From: Taxillus chinensis
Lineage: Eukaryota > Streptophyta > Magnoliopsida > Santalales > Loranthaceae
Length of the DNA: 64,000 nucleotides
Direction: 5' to 3'
Assembly: GCA_023512835.1 (NCBI GenBank)
Contig: CM042089.1
Span: 17,534,562-17,598,561 of the forward strand
Positions 22,704 through 32,913 of the stretch are shown here, one piece after another. The translations under genes were made by a program, and so were the position numbers. The stretch's first letter is position 1. Each line of letters starts with the position of its first letter. Below the pieces are notes generated by a model. That model ran no database searches and was not told the origin of the DNA. It was given only the letters and a program-made list of their open reading frames with translations.

Positions 22704-23760
22704 TTGATGCACTTGGCGCCCAACTTCTCTCCACTCTCACCGATTCCTCCACTTCCATGGAACAAAGAAGGATCTCGTCGCCTCGTCCGTACATTCCTTG
22801 TCTACCTCCTTCTCGGACCTGGCGCACACGATGGCCCGCTCTCCCGTTGCTTCCCGGCGATCCGCCCAACCGGGGAGAGAGTGTCATCTCGATCCTTCGC
22901 TCCTCCTCCTACACCACAACCATCGACTCGTGATGAGAAGCGGCCTGCCTCTTCATTGCTTCAGGGAGTTCAAATTCCCAAACGTAGCCGCTTCTCTCAG
23001 CCAAGCTCCTCGACTGCAGCCGCTCCTCCTCCATCCTCCTCATCCGTAGCTGATACCTTCCTCCCATCATATGCGGCGTTTGACCCTTTTGATGCGGATG
23101 GAAGCTTGCGCAAGGCAATGAAGTCCTATGCTGCGTCTTCTGCTGAGAGAAGATGTCTTTCTGAAATGTACCCTTTCTCCCCGGCCGACATTCAGACTCT
23201 TTGTTCGGAGAAAGGACTCTTTACTACAGAGGACATTGATAACTTCTCGAGGGCTACTAAGATGGAGATGAGGCTGTTTCCATCTCTCTACGAGGATGGG
23301 CACTTGTTTGAAGTTCTGCCGTGTTGGAATGAAGGCTATCTTCCCAGTGTGGATCTAATTCAGTCCTTCATCGACGGAACTGCTGAGGATAGCAAGCCAT
23401 GGAAAACTCTCTCAACTATCCTCATTCCGTACCGGATCATGTCGCCACACTTCATGATGGCTGTTTTCATGATTCAGTCCAAGCAAATGATTCTCATTGA
23501 TTCTCATCAGATTGTGGAGCACTTTGTAAGAAAGAATCAATGGGAACCTCTGTGTCTCAGTCGACTTGAAGCCGTGCGAAAGCTGGATTATATGAAGAGT
23601 TGGGCATCACACCCTTGCGTCCGACTGAGAAACTCAAGGCGACATTCCGGGGCAAAAAGCAAGTGCCACAATAGCCGGATGGAGATAGCTGCGGAGCCTT
23701 TGTCTGTCACTTCATCAAGTCATTCTTAACTGTGGACAAATATTGGAGCCAACACACCAC
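22704..23760 (+). pseudogene. Copia A ORF3, C-terminal Ulp1/C48-like cysteine protease domain
   Basis: The frame 22704-23729 runs through a Ser/Pro-rich linker (with PKRSRF basic stretch) into a Ulp1-like fold. Catalytic pattern: His at 23448-23450 (MSPHFMMAVF; the usual Trp after His is Phe), Asp at 23499-23501 (MILIDSH). After a frameshift near 23560-23590, a Gln codon at 23669-23671, an in-frame TAG at 23672, and Cys at 23690-23692 (DSCGAFVCHFIKSF). The H-D-Q-C order and spacing fit SUMO-protease-like C48 peptidases. Plant MULE and other transposons are known to carry such domains; here it lies between copia pol and its own 3' purine tract, in sense. Now broken. Confidence 0.72.
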
Positions 23761-23974
23761 TTTTACGATGAAGGCAGACAATGGAGCTTAGAGAAAGCAA
23801 GCAACTATGATCTTCAAGTACAAGTAAGCCTTATGTTCCTTAGTGAAAATCTTGTATTAAGGCATATTTGTATTTTGTTGCTAATTAATGAAAATTGGTT
23901 GTGATGCGTATTCGTATGTTATCTTTTTGCATCGCTACCGGATCGGATTACAAAGGGTTTAGGCATATCCATAA
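23761..23974 (+). other. Copia A 3' untranslated segment
   Basis: AT-rich non-coding stretch between the end of the Ulp1-like domain and the purine tract. No gene is seen. Confidence 0.6.
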
Positions 23975-23985
23975 TTGGGGGAGAT
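23975..23985 (+). other. Copia A polypurine tract
   Basis: TTGGGGGAGAT directly abuts the 3' LTR start at 23986, the expected plus-strand primer position. Confidence 0.85.
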
Positions 23986-25201
23986 TGTTGGATTAAGCCC
24001 AGAATTTGGATAATCTTGATAAAGCCTTATGTAATTTGATCTCGAGATCTTTTGTGTTTCTTTGATCATTACGGAAGATATGTTATTAATTTGAAGATAC
24101 ACTCGTGAGAGCAAAGCTAAGGACAGGATACATAATCCTGATCCGGAAAAAAAGTGAGTGTCGTCAAACACTTGGTAAATAACCAAGTCACCAATACATA
24201 CGGAATAAGGAACATTCGTGCAGACTAAGTCAAATTGATGCTAAGTAAGAGTCTTGGTTTACAAGGTTGCACGAAGTAAAAGAAGACACGGAATAAGGCA
24301 TCCGAGTCTTCCATACATGTGGAGTAAGGAAGTACAAATGCGGAATAAGGACCCGAGTCTTTATTAGACACAGAGTAAGGAAATTAGATGCGGAGTAAGG
24401 AATCCGGCCCACTCACTTATACGAAGTAAGGAACTTACATACGGAGTAAGGAACTTATATACGGAGTAAGGAAGCGCTGACACGAACTAAGGATTCCAGT
24501 ACCAAATAGATACGGAGTAAGCAATCACTTACACGGAGTAAGGTTCCGAGCCTCATTAGCTACGGAGTAAGGAAAATTACACCGGACCAAGAAGATACTG
24601 CTTCAACTCAACCGCATTTAAAGTTATCAGCTCGCAGTGTCCCGATGTAAGACAAACTCGTTGAGAACCTGAAGAATCTTACACGTGGATCACCCGGATA
24701 TGTGGACACAACCTTAATTATATTTGGGAACTCACAAAGACACTTATACTCTTCAAACCCAAGATCTTGAGCTCCACAATCTGCAGCAGTCAAGGCAGAG
24801 AGATTACCGAGGGATAGTTAGTGCTGAACGCATTCCGGAACTACAAGTTCCAAGGCTGTCTCTTAGAAATGTTTTGTATAAATATTCATACTTGTACATT
24901 TGTGTATGTGCGGGTGCGTGTGCATTTGTAAGTAAAGATTAACCCTGTGTATGCACAAGCGTTTTCCTTTTTGAGAGAGAATTTGGCTAGTGTGTGAGTT
25001 CATTTGTAAACAGAGTGTAAGAGAGTCTTGCTTCTATTTTGTTTTATTTATCTTGTGATAATAAAACAAAATACTTCCACTATCTGGTTATCTTCCACAA
25101 GTGATTTTATCACTTAACTAGATAAGTGTTTGTGTCTTAAGAGAGAGAAAAGAGTTTCGATAAGAGCCTATTCACCCCCTCTAGGCTCCAAGGGACCATC
25201 A
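23986..25201 (+). repeat. Copia A 3' LTR
   Basis: 1216 bp, TGTTGGATTAAG to GGGACCATCA, closely matching the 5' LTR along its full length with scattered substitutions and small indels. It carries the same ACGGAGTAAGG block and TATA box (24877-24884). It is followed by the TSD CTTTT (25202-25206). Confidence 0.92.
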
Positions 25202-25352
25202 CTTTTCAATTCCTGTCAGGCCTTGGATGCCTTTTCAATTTCGTTAGGCCTTGGATGCCTTTTCATTTCCTGTTAAGCCCTAGATGCCTTTCAATTCCTG
25301 ATAAGCCGGGGTTGCCTTTTTCTTTCCCATTCTGTTAGGCCATAGATGCCTC
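25202..25352 (+). repeat. 29-bp minisatellite in Tat 1, right block
   Basis: About five further copies of the unit seen at 11878-12447. Together they flank copia A and mark its integration point. Units near the right end are more degenerate. Confidence 0.88.
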
Positions 25353-25538
25353 ATCAAATTGTCCAAAGTCCATCTACCTGAGAAGCCCCTTTTCCCTCTT
25401 GGGGACAGATCCAACCGTCGTATTCTACTCTTCCTCCATGCTAGGTAAGTCAGGTAAGTGCTCCAACCTATCCAAAATGACTCCTTTCTATCTTTGTACA
25501 CTTGTTTGTATACAAACAATGCACAAAGAGGGGCAACC
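25353..25538 (+). other. Tat 1 sequence and purine tract before the 3' LTR
   Basis: Conserved with Tat 2 at about 45300-45465: GGTAAGTCAGGTA, then TTTGTATACAAACAATGCAC and the purine tract AAAGAGGGGCAACC directly before the LTR. The TTTGTATACAAA palindrome is shared by both elements. Non-coding. Confidence 0.8.
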
Positions 25539-26630
25539 TGTTGGACCCCATTTTGTCCGGGTTGGACACACTAGCCATTTTCAAATTTTATATCTATCCT
25601 CCCATGCCATGTATCTCATTAAACAAGTCTATAAAGCTCCTCCACTATCAAAGCGTCAATCCCAGGTTTGGCGCCGATGTTAAAATTCCAATTTGCACGT
25701 GATGGATATGCTATAACAAGAACAGGGAAGCCAAAAATTGAGGACCACTATTGTAAGTCCCTAAAGTTCCCCAAGTCCAACATCAGGTGATAGAGGGTGA
25801 AATTTGGAGACTAACGCACTTGACCGCACTTAAATCCGACGTAAAATGAATAAGTTATGGCCAAAACAATTATCATTGGAAAAAGTCAAACTCGCCAAAA
25901 GACGATCAATGCCCCTGGTTAAATCGCCCGAAAAAAGTGATTATGCGAAAGTCTCCAAAACGTCTATTTAGGAAAATATGGGCCTTCCCAAACAATCTTC
26001 AAACGGTCATCCGTTTTGGCATTTTGGGTGAGGGTAAAAGGGTAATTAAAAGTTAAAAATAAAAAAAAACAAAAAAAAATAAAAACAAAAAACACAAAAT
26101 GTTTTTTAACAAAAAAACACACAAAACAAAAATAAAACAAAGCAAAACAAAAAAAACAACATGTTTTCTAAAAAAAACAACGAAACAAAAAAAAACCAAA
26201 AAAAAAAACCAAAAAAATAAAAATAAAAATAAAAATTAGGATTTCATTTTCCACTTCAAACAAAAACTTTTAGGATTCTCTTTAGAAATTTAGGGTAAAT
26301 CAATTTAACCATAACTTTAACAAATAACTTAGCCAAATAAACAGTCTAGACTTTCTAGGAAACCCAACCCAAGCACAGTAGTGACAATAAATAGAAAACC
26401 TCATTTTTCAAAAATAGATACCGAAAGGGCGCTGTAGGGGTGCTAATCCTTCCCTACACGTAACCAACTCCAGAACCCTTCTCTGATAACGCAAACCACA
26501 CATTTTACTACTCAAGGTAGAGGGTATCCAACTGTACCCCAAAAACAGTTGGTGTCGACTCTAAATTTTCTCACCATTGGTTTAGTTTGAGCTCACCCCA
26601 AACGGGCCCGAATGAAAACCAATGATGACT
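25539..26630 (+). repeat. Tat 1 3' LTR (short form)
   Basis: About 1.09 kb, begins TGTTGGACCCCATTTTGTCC and ends CCAATGATGACT, where Tat 2 has GATGACA. Both ends match the Tat 2 LTRs, but the Tat 2 LTRs are about 3 kb: Tat 1 lacks the TTCGACC/TTGACC-rich and GA-rich middle, jumping from AATTAAAAGTTAAAAA to an A-rich stretch. It also ends with GGTACCGAAAGGGCGCTGTAG-like sequence shared by both (near 26420). The last base is uncertain by one or two. Confidence 0.85.
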
Positions 26631-28796
26631 AGAGGTAGCGGCTGAGTGGGTGAAGCTGGCATAGAGTACTCTGCCGGACTTGGATGGGTCATGGAGGGAC
26701 TAGGCTGAGTGGAGGATAAGGTTTGGCCTAGAGCAGTAGGATGCTTCTTCATGCGTGTCCCAATGGGCACATCATCACCATCATCAGAGTCTGTGAGTAC
26801 AGTGGTTCTGTGAGCACGCTTTCGCCCATGGGAGTAAGTAGCTGTTGGTGGAGGTGGTGAATAACTTGGAGTAGGCTCTGCTGATTGTGTAGGATCTTCA
26901 ACTGGTTCAGGTGCAGGCCTGTCTGTTGCCAGCTTGTGTAGGTCTTTGACAGTTAGAGCTATCTCCCCACTGGCAAGGCGATGACATTCGAAGAGGATGG
27001 CCCCCAAGGTTGTACTGAGACCTTGGTATTGCCTCTGGTAAGCACCTTTTATGTCTTCATAGTGTTCCTCCAGATGTCTGAACCCATCGGAGTTTACACG
27101 CGTGAGATACGTCATCTCTTGCTGCACCTTGTCTAGGGTACGGTCAGATAATTCTACTTGAGTTCGTACCTCTTCCATGCCTGATTCCACCACAGCAAGT
27201 CGTTCCTCAAAAGCTTGAGATACTGATGCTTTAAGGATACCCAAGGAAATCAGTTTCTCAAGGACTTTGGTTGCAAGAAGAACTACCTCCACAGCCGTTA
27301 GGGAATGGGAGTGAGATGGAGCCGTCAATGGAATAGCCATTGGGATATGGGCTGCTGAATCCTCACTCACCTGAGTGGCCACTTAATGAGTTAGCAGTGC
27401 AGGTGGTGTGGCCATCTCAGAGCCATCCACAGGTACAAAATCCTATGGTGTTACTTCAGCCTCAGAGCCACTTGCCTCAGCTGCAAGTGCTTCTCGTGCT
27501 TCTTCTGCTTCCTCCGCCTCAGCTGCTGAATCTATTGTCACATCATGGGGAACTGATGGGATAGGTGTGTCCACCATGATGGGAGATAGGGCAACCATTA
27601 AAACAGCTTCCACTGGGTCTCTCCTCACAAGACCCTGCTCTACCAACCAACTGATCAGTTGGTCTCTATCTACCATCTGCTTGCCAAAGGCAATCCATGC
27701 CTTCCTCAAATCAGCGGGGGTCATATGAGCCTTGGCATACTCAACATAAAAGTCTTCTAGCTCAGACTCCCCAAGAGAACTTAACAGAACAGGTGTTGTA
27801 CCCCTAACCTCTGGGGTTTCCTGTACCGGAGACTGCCCTCCAACTGCAGGCTGTCTTACCTCTGCAATATCACTGGGCCTATCAATAGGTTGAGCTTCCT
27901 CTGGTGTAGGGTCAATGGGGAGACAGGTTCTGACAATATTCTCCACCACTTCAGCTATATGGACCGTTGCGGCAGACGCAGAGGATGCTCGAGAAGTCTG
28001 GGGAACAGGTGCCGTTTGACATGGTCTAGGAGCTGGGGCTCTAACAGAACTTGCAGTGTCCTCAGCGAGACTTCTCACACTCGACCCGGGCCTTTTCATA
28101 GGCTTGATTTCTCGTATATTCTCTTGAAGATAAACTTGGCCGGTAGTGGCACCGTGGGTCGATGATTGAATACATCAGGGTGCAGGAACCTTAGGATTTT
28201 AGTAAGAACCAGTCCAAAGTGCCCCTTCTTGCTCTTGATCATGTTATGTAGTTGAGCTCCCTAGTCTATTCTTTTTCCTTGAAGTACACTACACATGATA
28301 TTCATCTGCTCATGGCTTGCAGAATCATGAGCAGTCTTCTTACACATTAGGCCTTTGTCCCGGTGACTATGAGAGTCGCTAGTGCCTGACCAGAGAACCC
28401 AATCTTCAGGGCTCCCTGACCTTGCTTTCCAGGGTTGGAATACCCCAGAAAAGACTTACACTCTTCTCTGGAGAGACTGGGTAGAGTTTCAAAGTTACCT
28501 TTAGGGAGTGGAAGTGCATTTCGAAGCATTTTGGCAAAGACCCGAATCTCCATTCCTTGCACTATTCCCACCAGGTCATCTCCAGAGATTGCCTAAGTCT
28601 CGTGAAACTCCAAGACGTCTTCCACCAGTATATCATGCATCCTCGAGCATACGGATGTAATCCCAGATTCATCGAGGTGATTTCTGAACTCGCCCAGCCA
28701 GCTGACCTTCACGTCGCCTATGGCTTCCCAGTTGACAATGAAACCCGGGACGATTTCGCCTAGACCTTCTGCCATCGATGAGCTAAGACCTGCCAT
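26631..28796 (-). pseudogene. Copia B ORF3 (plant-transposon-like protein), truncated by Tat 1
   Basis: It starts at ATG 28796 (MAGLSSSMAEGLGE). The first segment has IVQGMEIRVFAKMLRNALPLP, which parallels YVRGESITITPAVLRAALHLP in copia A ORF3. Stops near 28593 and 28347 and a frameshift at 28165-28346 break it. The 27443-28099 part includes ISWLVEQGLVRR, again matching copia A, and an Ala/Glu-rich run. After two stops (about 27380 and 27440) comes a coiled-coil region (26990-27230), a basic GRKRAHR and a Pro/Ser-rich tail that runs into the Tat 1 LTR. Any Ulp1-like domain would lie beyond Tat 1. Function unknown. Confidence 0.62.
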
Positions 28797-30653
28797 AGAG
28801 GTTATAAAGAGAGAAAGAGACACTCGTAGAGAGAGATTGTAAGGTTCGAAGGTGGTCAGAGGAGAGAGATAGAGAGAGAGAGCAAGAGCGAGGATCGAAG
28901 AGAGAGAGAGAGAGAGAGAGCTCTTAAGGTTAGGGTTCGAGTGTGAAAATGAAGAATGTACCTCTGGGCTCCGTCTCAATCAGTGACTTATATATGAGGT
29001 GAGAAGTGTACCATAGAACTCACACACTCTTTCGGTTCATCTTCAGGGTCTGCGTCCTTTTCTCTGACCCGTCTTTTTATCTTCCGGATCCACGCGTTGG
29101 TGTACTCAAGCTATGAGTGCACGTCACCCCTTGTGTCGGTATATTTTGAATTTTAAGTGCACAGTAGCGTGCTTACATGTCTTCGATGCTTGAGCAATAA
29201 GGGAGCCAAATCCGTTAAGCTTCGACCCTCAGGACTGTGACCCTATGAGGCTGCGTAGAGAGTCTCTGAGCTACGAGGCTACGAAGAAGCAATCTTCGAG
29301 GCAGCAGTTCTTCGATGCTTTGTGCTTATGATTGACTACGGATTCAACACGAATGTGACTCATATGATATCTCATAAAGGCATGCATGATGAACAGTGCT
29401 ATAAATGGAATTATGAGTACATGTTCAGAGCTTGACTTCTCACAACTGAAATACCTAGTTTACATGTATGACTACTGTTTGATGACCATTTACCTTTCCA
29501 TTAACCTTAGAAACGACTACGTGCTTCATCATTCAATTCTTTATGCAGAAAATTGATCACTATGTTAACATAGCATCCAGTAAACCATAGTTAGTTCATT
29601 TTACCAACCTAGTCATGAATTCGACAATTAGCTGACATATAAACAAAACTCACTTAGTGAAGGCCTCACCCTCTGACTCTCGGATCAGCATATGAGTATG
29701 ATTCATGAACTAGGATTACACTGTTTGGTATACTCATGGTCAGCCGAATCTTACCACAAACCTTGATCTAACAATGATTTTCAATTCAGTATAGATGATG
29801 AGAGATAGGATTGTCCTATTGAGAATCAGAACACACTCTATCAATGTCTAACTTACAACACAGTACATGTATAGAGTTTGGAGGTTGATCATTCATATTG
29901 TCTGTGTGAGCTGCCTCTTTTCTTTGTAGAGCATGCATTTTCAGTGCTAATTCATGAACCTTTTCATTGTGATAGAGCTCAATACAGTTTCTTTTGGATA
30001 TCAGATGATCGTACAGTTTGAACTCCAATTATTACTCTGAAGGAGACACATTTGAGGGTAGTAATGAGGACTCCCCCTAAGATAGGCAATCTATTTTATA
30101 GTCTCTTTTGCCTTTTTCACATTGCATTTTTCCATTGAAAGGTATTAGCTCTTTTTGAGTAATAAGCTTTTTATGATTCTCAAGTTCTACAGTCTCAATC
30201 ATGCTTAGAGCTTTAAATCATTGAGGATCCTTTCCATGCAAGCCAATAGTACCATGAGATACTTCAGTTCCTGCTATTAATGAATGCAATGCCACACAGG
30301 TGATATTCACTCAAAAGAAGAACAACAAATAATGAGAATATCAATTGATGGTAATGAAGGGAAATGCACTCATTACACTCACGACTTGCAGAATCATAAC
30401 ATGTCGCATAAAAGACTTGTACCAGGTTCAGAGGTAGCAAGTTTCATCCATGTGATTTCTCAATTACTCGCAGTAGAAATGTATGAATTATACTTAGACA
30501 CTACTAATTTTCATGGAGAGATAACCAGTCATTAATACAGGACATACACAGGACATGCACTAATTTTCATGGAGAGAAATGAGTGATTTCTCATCCTTAT
30601 GTTCATGCATAGGTACTTAGTTTGAAATGAAACACAGGACATGCACTTAAGAA
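28797..30653 (-). other. Copia B spacer between pol and ORF3
   Basis: About 1.86 kb without a supported gene, like the 1.66-kb spacer of copia A. It contains a GA microsatellite (28899-28921), a TTCGA/CTACGA-rich patch (29195-29330) and a purine tract GGGGGAG on the minus strand (30071-30077). Confidence 0.6.
28899..28921. repeat. (GA)n microsatellite
   Basis: GA run just upstream of the copia B ORF3 start on the minus strand; purine-rich context extends to 28860. Confidence 0.85.
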
Positions 30654-32908
30654 TTATGGAGTTAAATCTAGCATGCCGAGTTTTGTCAGAAGTTCATTGA
30701 ACCTGGCTTCGTGTAGTGGTTTGGTGAATATGTCGGCAAGCTGGTCATCAGTGGATATATACTCAAGGGAAATGTCCTTCTTTAGCACATGGTCACGTAT
30801 GAAGTGATGTCTAACCTCGATGTGCTTGGTTTTGGGATGCATGACTGGATTGTTGGAAATTGCAATGGCGCTTGTATTGTCACAATATAGTGGCACAACC
30901 TTCAGGTTAAATCCATAATCTGAAAGTTGACTGGCTATCCAAAGCAACTGAGCACAACAACTTCCTGCAGCAATATATTCCACTTCAGCTGTTGAAGTTG
31001 AAACTGAATTTTGTTTCTTGCTGAACCAGGATACAAGTCTGTTGCCAAGCAGTTGACATGTTCCACTTGTGCTCTTCCTATCAATCCTGCAACTAGCAAA
31101 GTCTGCATCTGAAAAGCCTCTCAGTTTAAATTCAGACTCCTTTGGGTACCAAAGTCCCAAATTTTCAGTTCCCTTGAGATACCGCATAATCCTTTTGACA
31201 TGAGACATATGAGACTCCTTGGGATTTGCTTGGTATCTTGCACAGATGCATGTTGCAAACATTATATCAGGTCTGCTTGCTGTGAGATATAGCAAAGATC
31301 CAATCATGCTTTTATATTCTGTGATATCCACTTCTTTGCCTGCTTCGTCCATATCCAAGTTGGCGTTTGTAGGAATGGGCGTTTTCATGTGAGTCACATC
31401 AGTCATCTTGAATTTGTTCAGAATCTCCTTAGTGTATTTGGTTTGACTGATAAAGATCCCATCCTTCAACTGCTTGACCTCCAACCCAAGAAAGAATGAA
31501 AGTTCTCCCATCATACTCATTTCATATTCACTTTTCATCAAATGGGAGAATTCTTCACATTGCTTTTTATCCCTTGATCCGAATATGATGTCATCAACAT
31601 AAATATGAACAATCAAGGGTGATCCTTTTCCTTCCTTGAGAAATAGAGTGGGGTCAATTTTGCCTTTTTTGAACTTGTTCTTGATTAGAAATTCGACAAT
31701 ATTTCATACCAAGCTCGGGAGCTTGTTTTAGTCCATATAGAGCCTTCTTCAGTTTGTACACCTTGTGTTCTTGGTTTGGCTCTAGAAATCCAGGAGGTTG
31801 TTCAACATAGACTTCTTCTTGGAGGTCTCCATTAAGGAATGCACTCTTGACATCCATTTGATAAACCTTGAAGTCCTTGAATGCTGCATATGCTAAAAAC
31901 ATGCGGATGGCCTCTAGTCTAGCAACTGGTGCAAAGGTTTCATCATAGTCAATTCCTTCTTCTTGTCTGTAATCTTTTGCCACCAGTCTGGCTTTGTATT
32001 TGATTACAACACCATTAGCATCAAGTTTATTTCTAAAGATCCATTTCATGCCAATAACTTGTTGTGATCTAGGCCTGTTGACTGACTCCCATCCTTTCTG
32101 TCTCTTGAACTGATTGAGCTCTTCTTGCATAGCATCAATCCAATAGTGATCCTGAACTACATCATCAATTGCTTTTGGCTCCACTTGTGATAAGAAACAC
32201 ATGTATAGATTCTCATTAAGTGTGGTAGCCCTTGTTTTGACCCGTGCAACAGGATCTCCTATTATTAGTTCAGATGGGTGGTCCTTTAACCTTCTCCTTG
32301 CCTTTGGAAGGTCTTCTCTTTCTTCATGTTGAATGCCCAACTTCTCTATGTTAGATTCTTGGGCTGGTGGAGGTGACAGAGACTGAACAGGTTGAATGTT
32401 AAGGTCATGATCTTCTGTTGATTTTTTATTTGATTCTGCAGCAACCGGTTCAGCTCTTTGGTCTTTAGGTTTAGGTGCATCTTCCACTGGTTTAGTTGTT
32501 ATAGGATTATCTGTGTCTTGGTCTTCTATTATGATAGTATCCTGCACCTTATTTACATTTTGGTCTCCTTTCTGCATACCATGGTTAGTCTCATCAAAAG
32601 AAACATGAATAGATTCTTCAACAGTTTTAGTCCTTCTATTAAACACACGATAAGCCTTGCTAGTCATGGAATATCCAACAAGATACCCATCATCTGACTT
32701 GGCATCAAGCTTATTCAAGTAGTCCTTGCCATTGTTTAGAATATAGCAAGTACACCCGAAGATCCTTAGGTGACCAATGTTCGGTCTCCTTCCCTTCCAT
32801 AACTCATAGGGTGTTTTCGTGGCTTGTTTGTTAATTAGAGTTCTGTTTTGTACATAGCAAGCAGTTGCAACAGATTCAACCCATAAGGATTTTGGGAACT
32901 AAGCTCCT
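30654..32908 (-). pseudogene. Copia B integrase C-terminus, reverse transcriptase and RNase H
   Basis: From 32908 leftward: integrase C-terminal sequence ([19 protein letters not shown]) in a short decayed stretch, then 32718-31654 with [16 protein letters not shown] motifs [56 protein letters not shown] and [11 protein letters not shown] single indel near 31700 shifts frame; the rest (31616-30654) is one open frame with catalytic IYVDDIIFGS and an RNase H with SDADFASC, STAEVEYIAA and DNTSAIAISN, ending IFTKPLHEARF. Apart from the frameshift and the Tat 2 interruption it is well preserved. Confidence 0.92.
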
Positions 32909-32913
32909 GTCAA

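Larger units (their letters stand above)
12448..25201 (+). mobile_element. Copia A: Ty1/copia (SIRE/Maximus-like) retrotransposon, complete with both LTRs, TSD CTTTT
   Basis: 12754-bp element: 5' LTR, tRNA-Met-type primer site, gag, protease, integrase, RT, RNase H, a long spacer with several GGGGGAG purine tracts, a third ORF (plant-transposon-like domain plus Ulp1-like protease), a final purine tract and the 3' LTR. The target duplication CTTTT is at 12443-12447 and 25202-25206. Long LTRs, a long gag with coiled coil, multiple polypurine tracts and an ORF after pol fit Sirevirus-type copia elements; that assignment is inference. All ORFs carry stops and frameshifts. Confidence 0.93.
1..26630 (+). 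mobile_element. Tat 1: Ty3/gypsy Tat/Ogre-like LTR retrotransposon, 5' end outside window
   Basis: Remnant of a Tat/Ogre-lineage Ty3/gypsy element. Seen in order: gag, aspartic protease, G-patch, a 185-bp GT-AG intron, RT, RNase H, a second RNase H-like domain, integrase, a 3' untranslated region with a 29-bp minisatellite, a purine tract and a 3' LTR. The second RNase H, the G-patch and the intron are family traits of Tat/Ogre elements. Three later insertions interrupt it: solo LTRs at 3096-4879 and 9263-10756, and copia A at 12448-25201. The 5' LTR and primer site lie left of the window. Its 3' LTR ends inside the third ORF of copia B, so it most likely inserted there. All coding parts contain stops or frameshifts. 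Confidence 0.9.

Noticed and set aside
22399..22887. Minus-strand Ala/Gly-rich frames opposite copia A ORF3
   Set aside because: Mirror of the APDAS-type coding repeat on the plus strand.
21062..23760. Calling the third ORF of copia A a viral-type envelope gene
   Set aside because: No signal peptide, transmembrane segment or coiled-coil fusion region is visible; the C-terminus fits a Ulp1-like protease instead.
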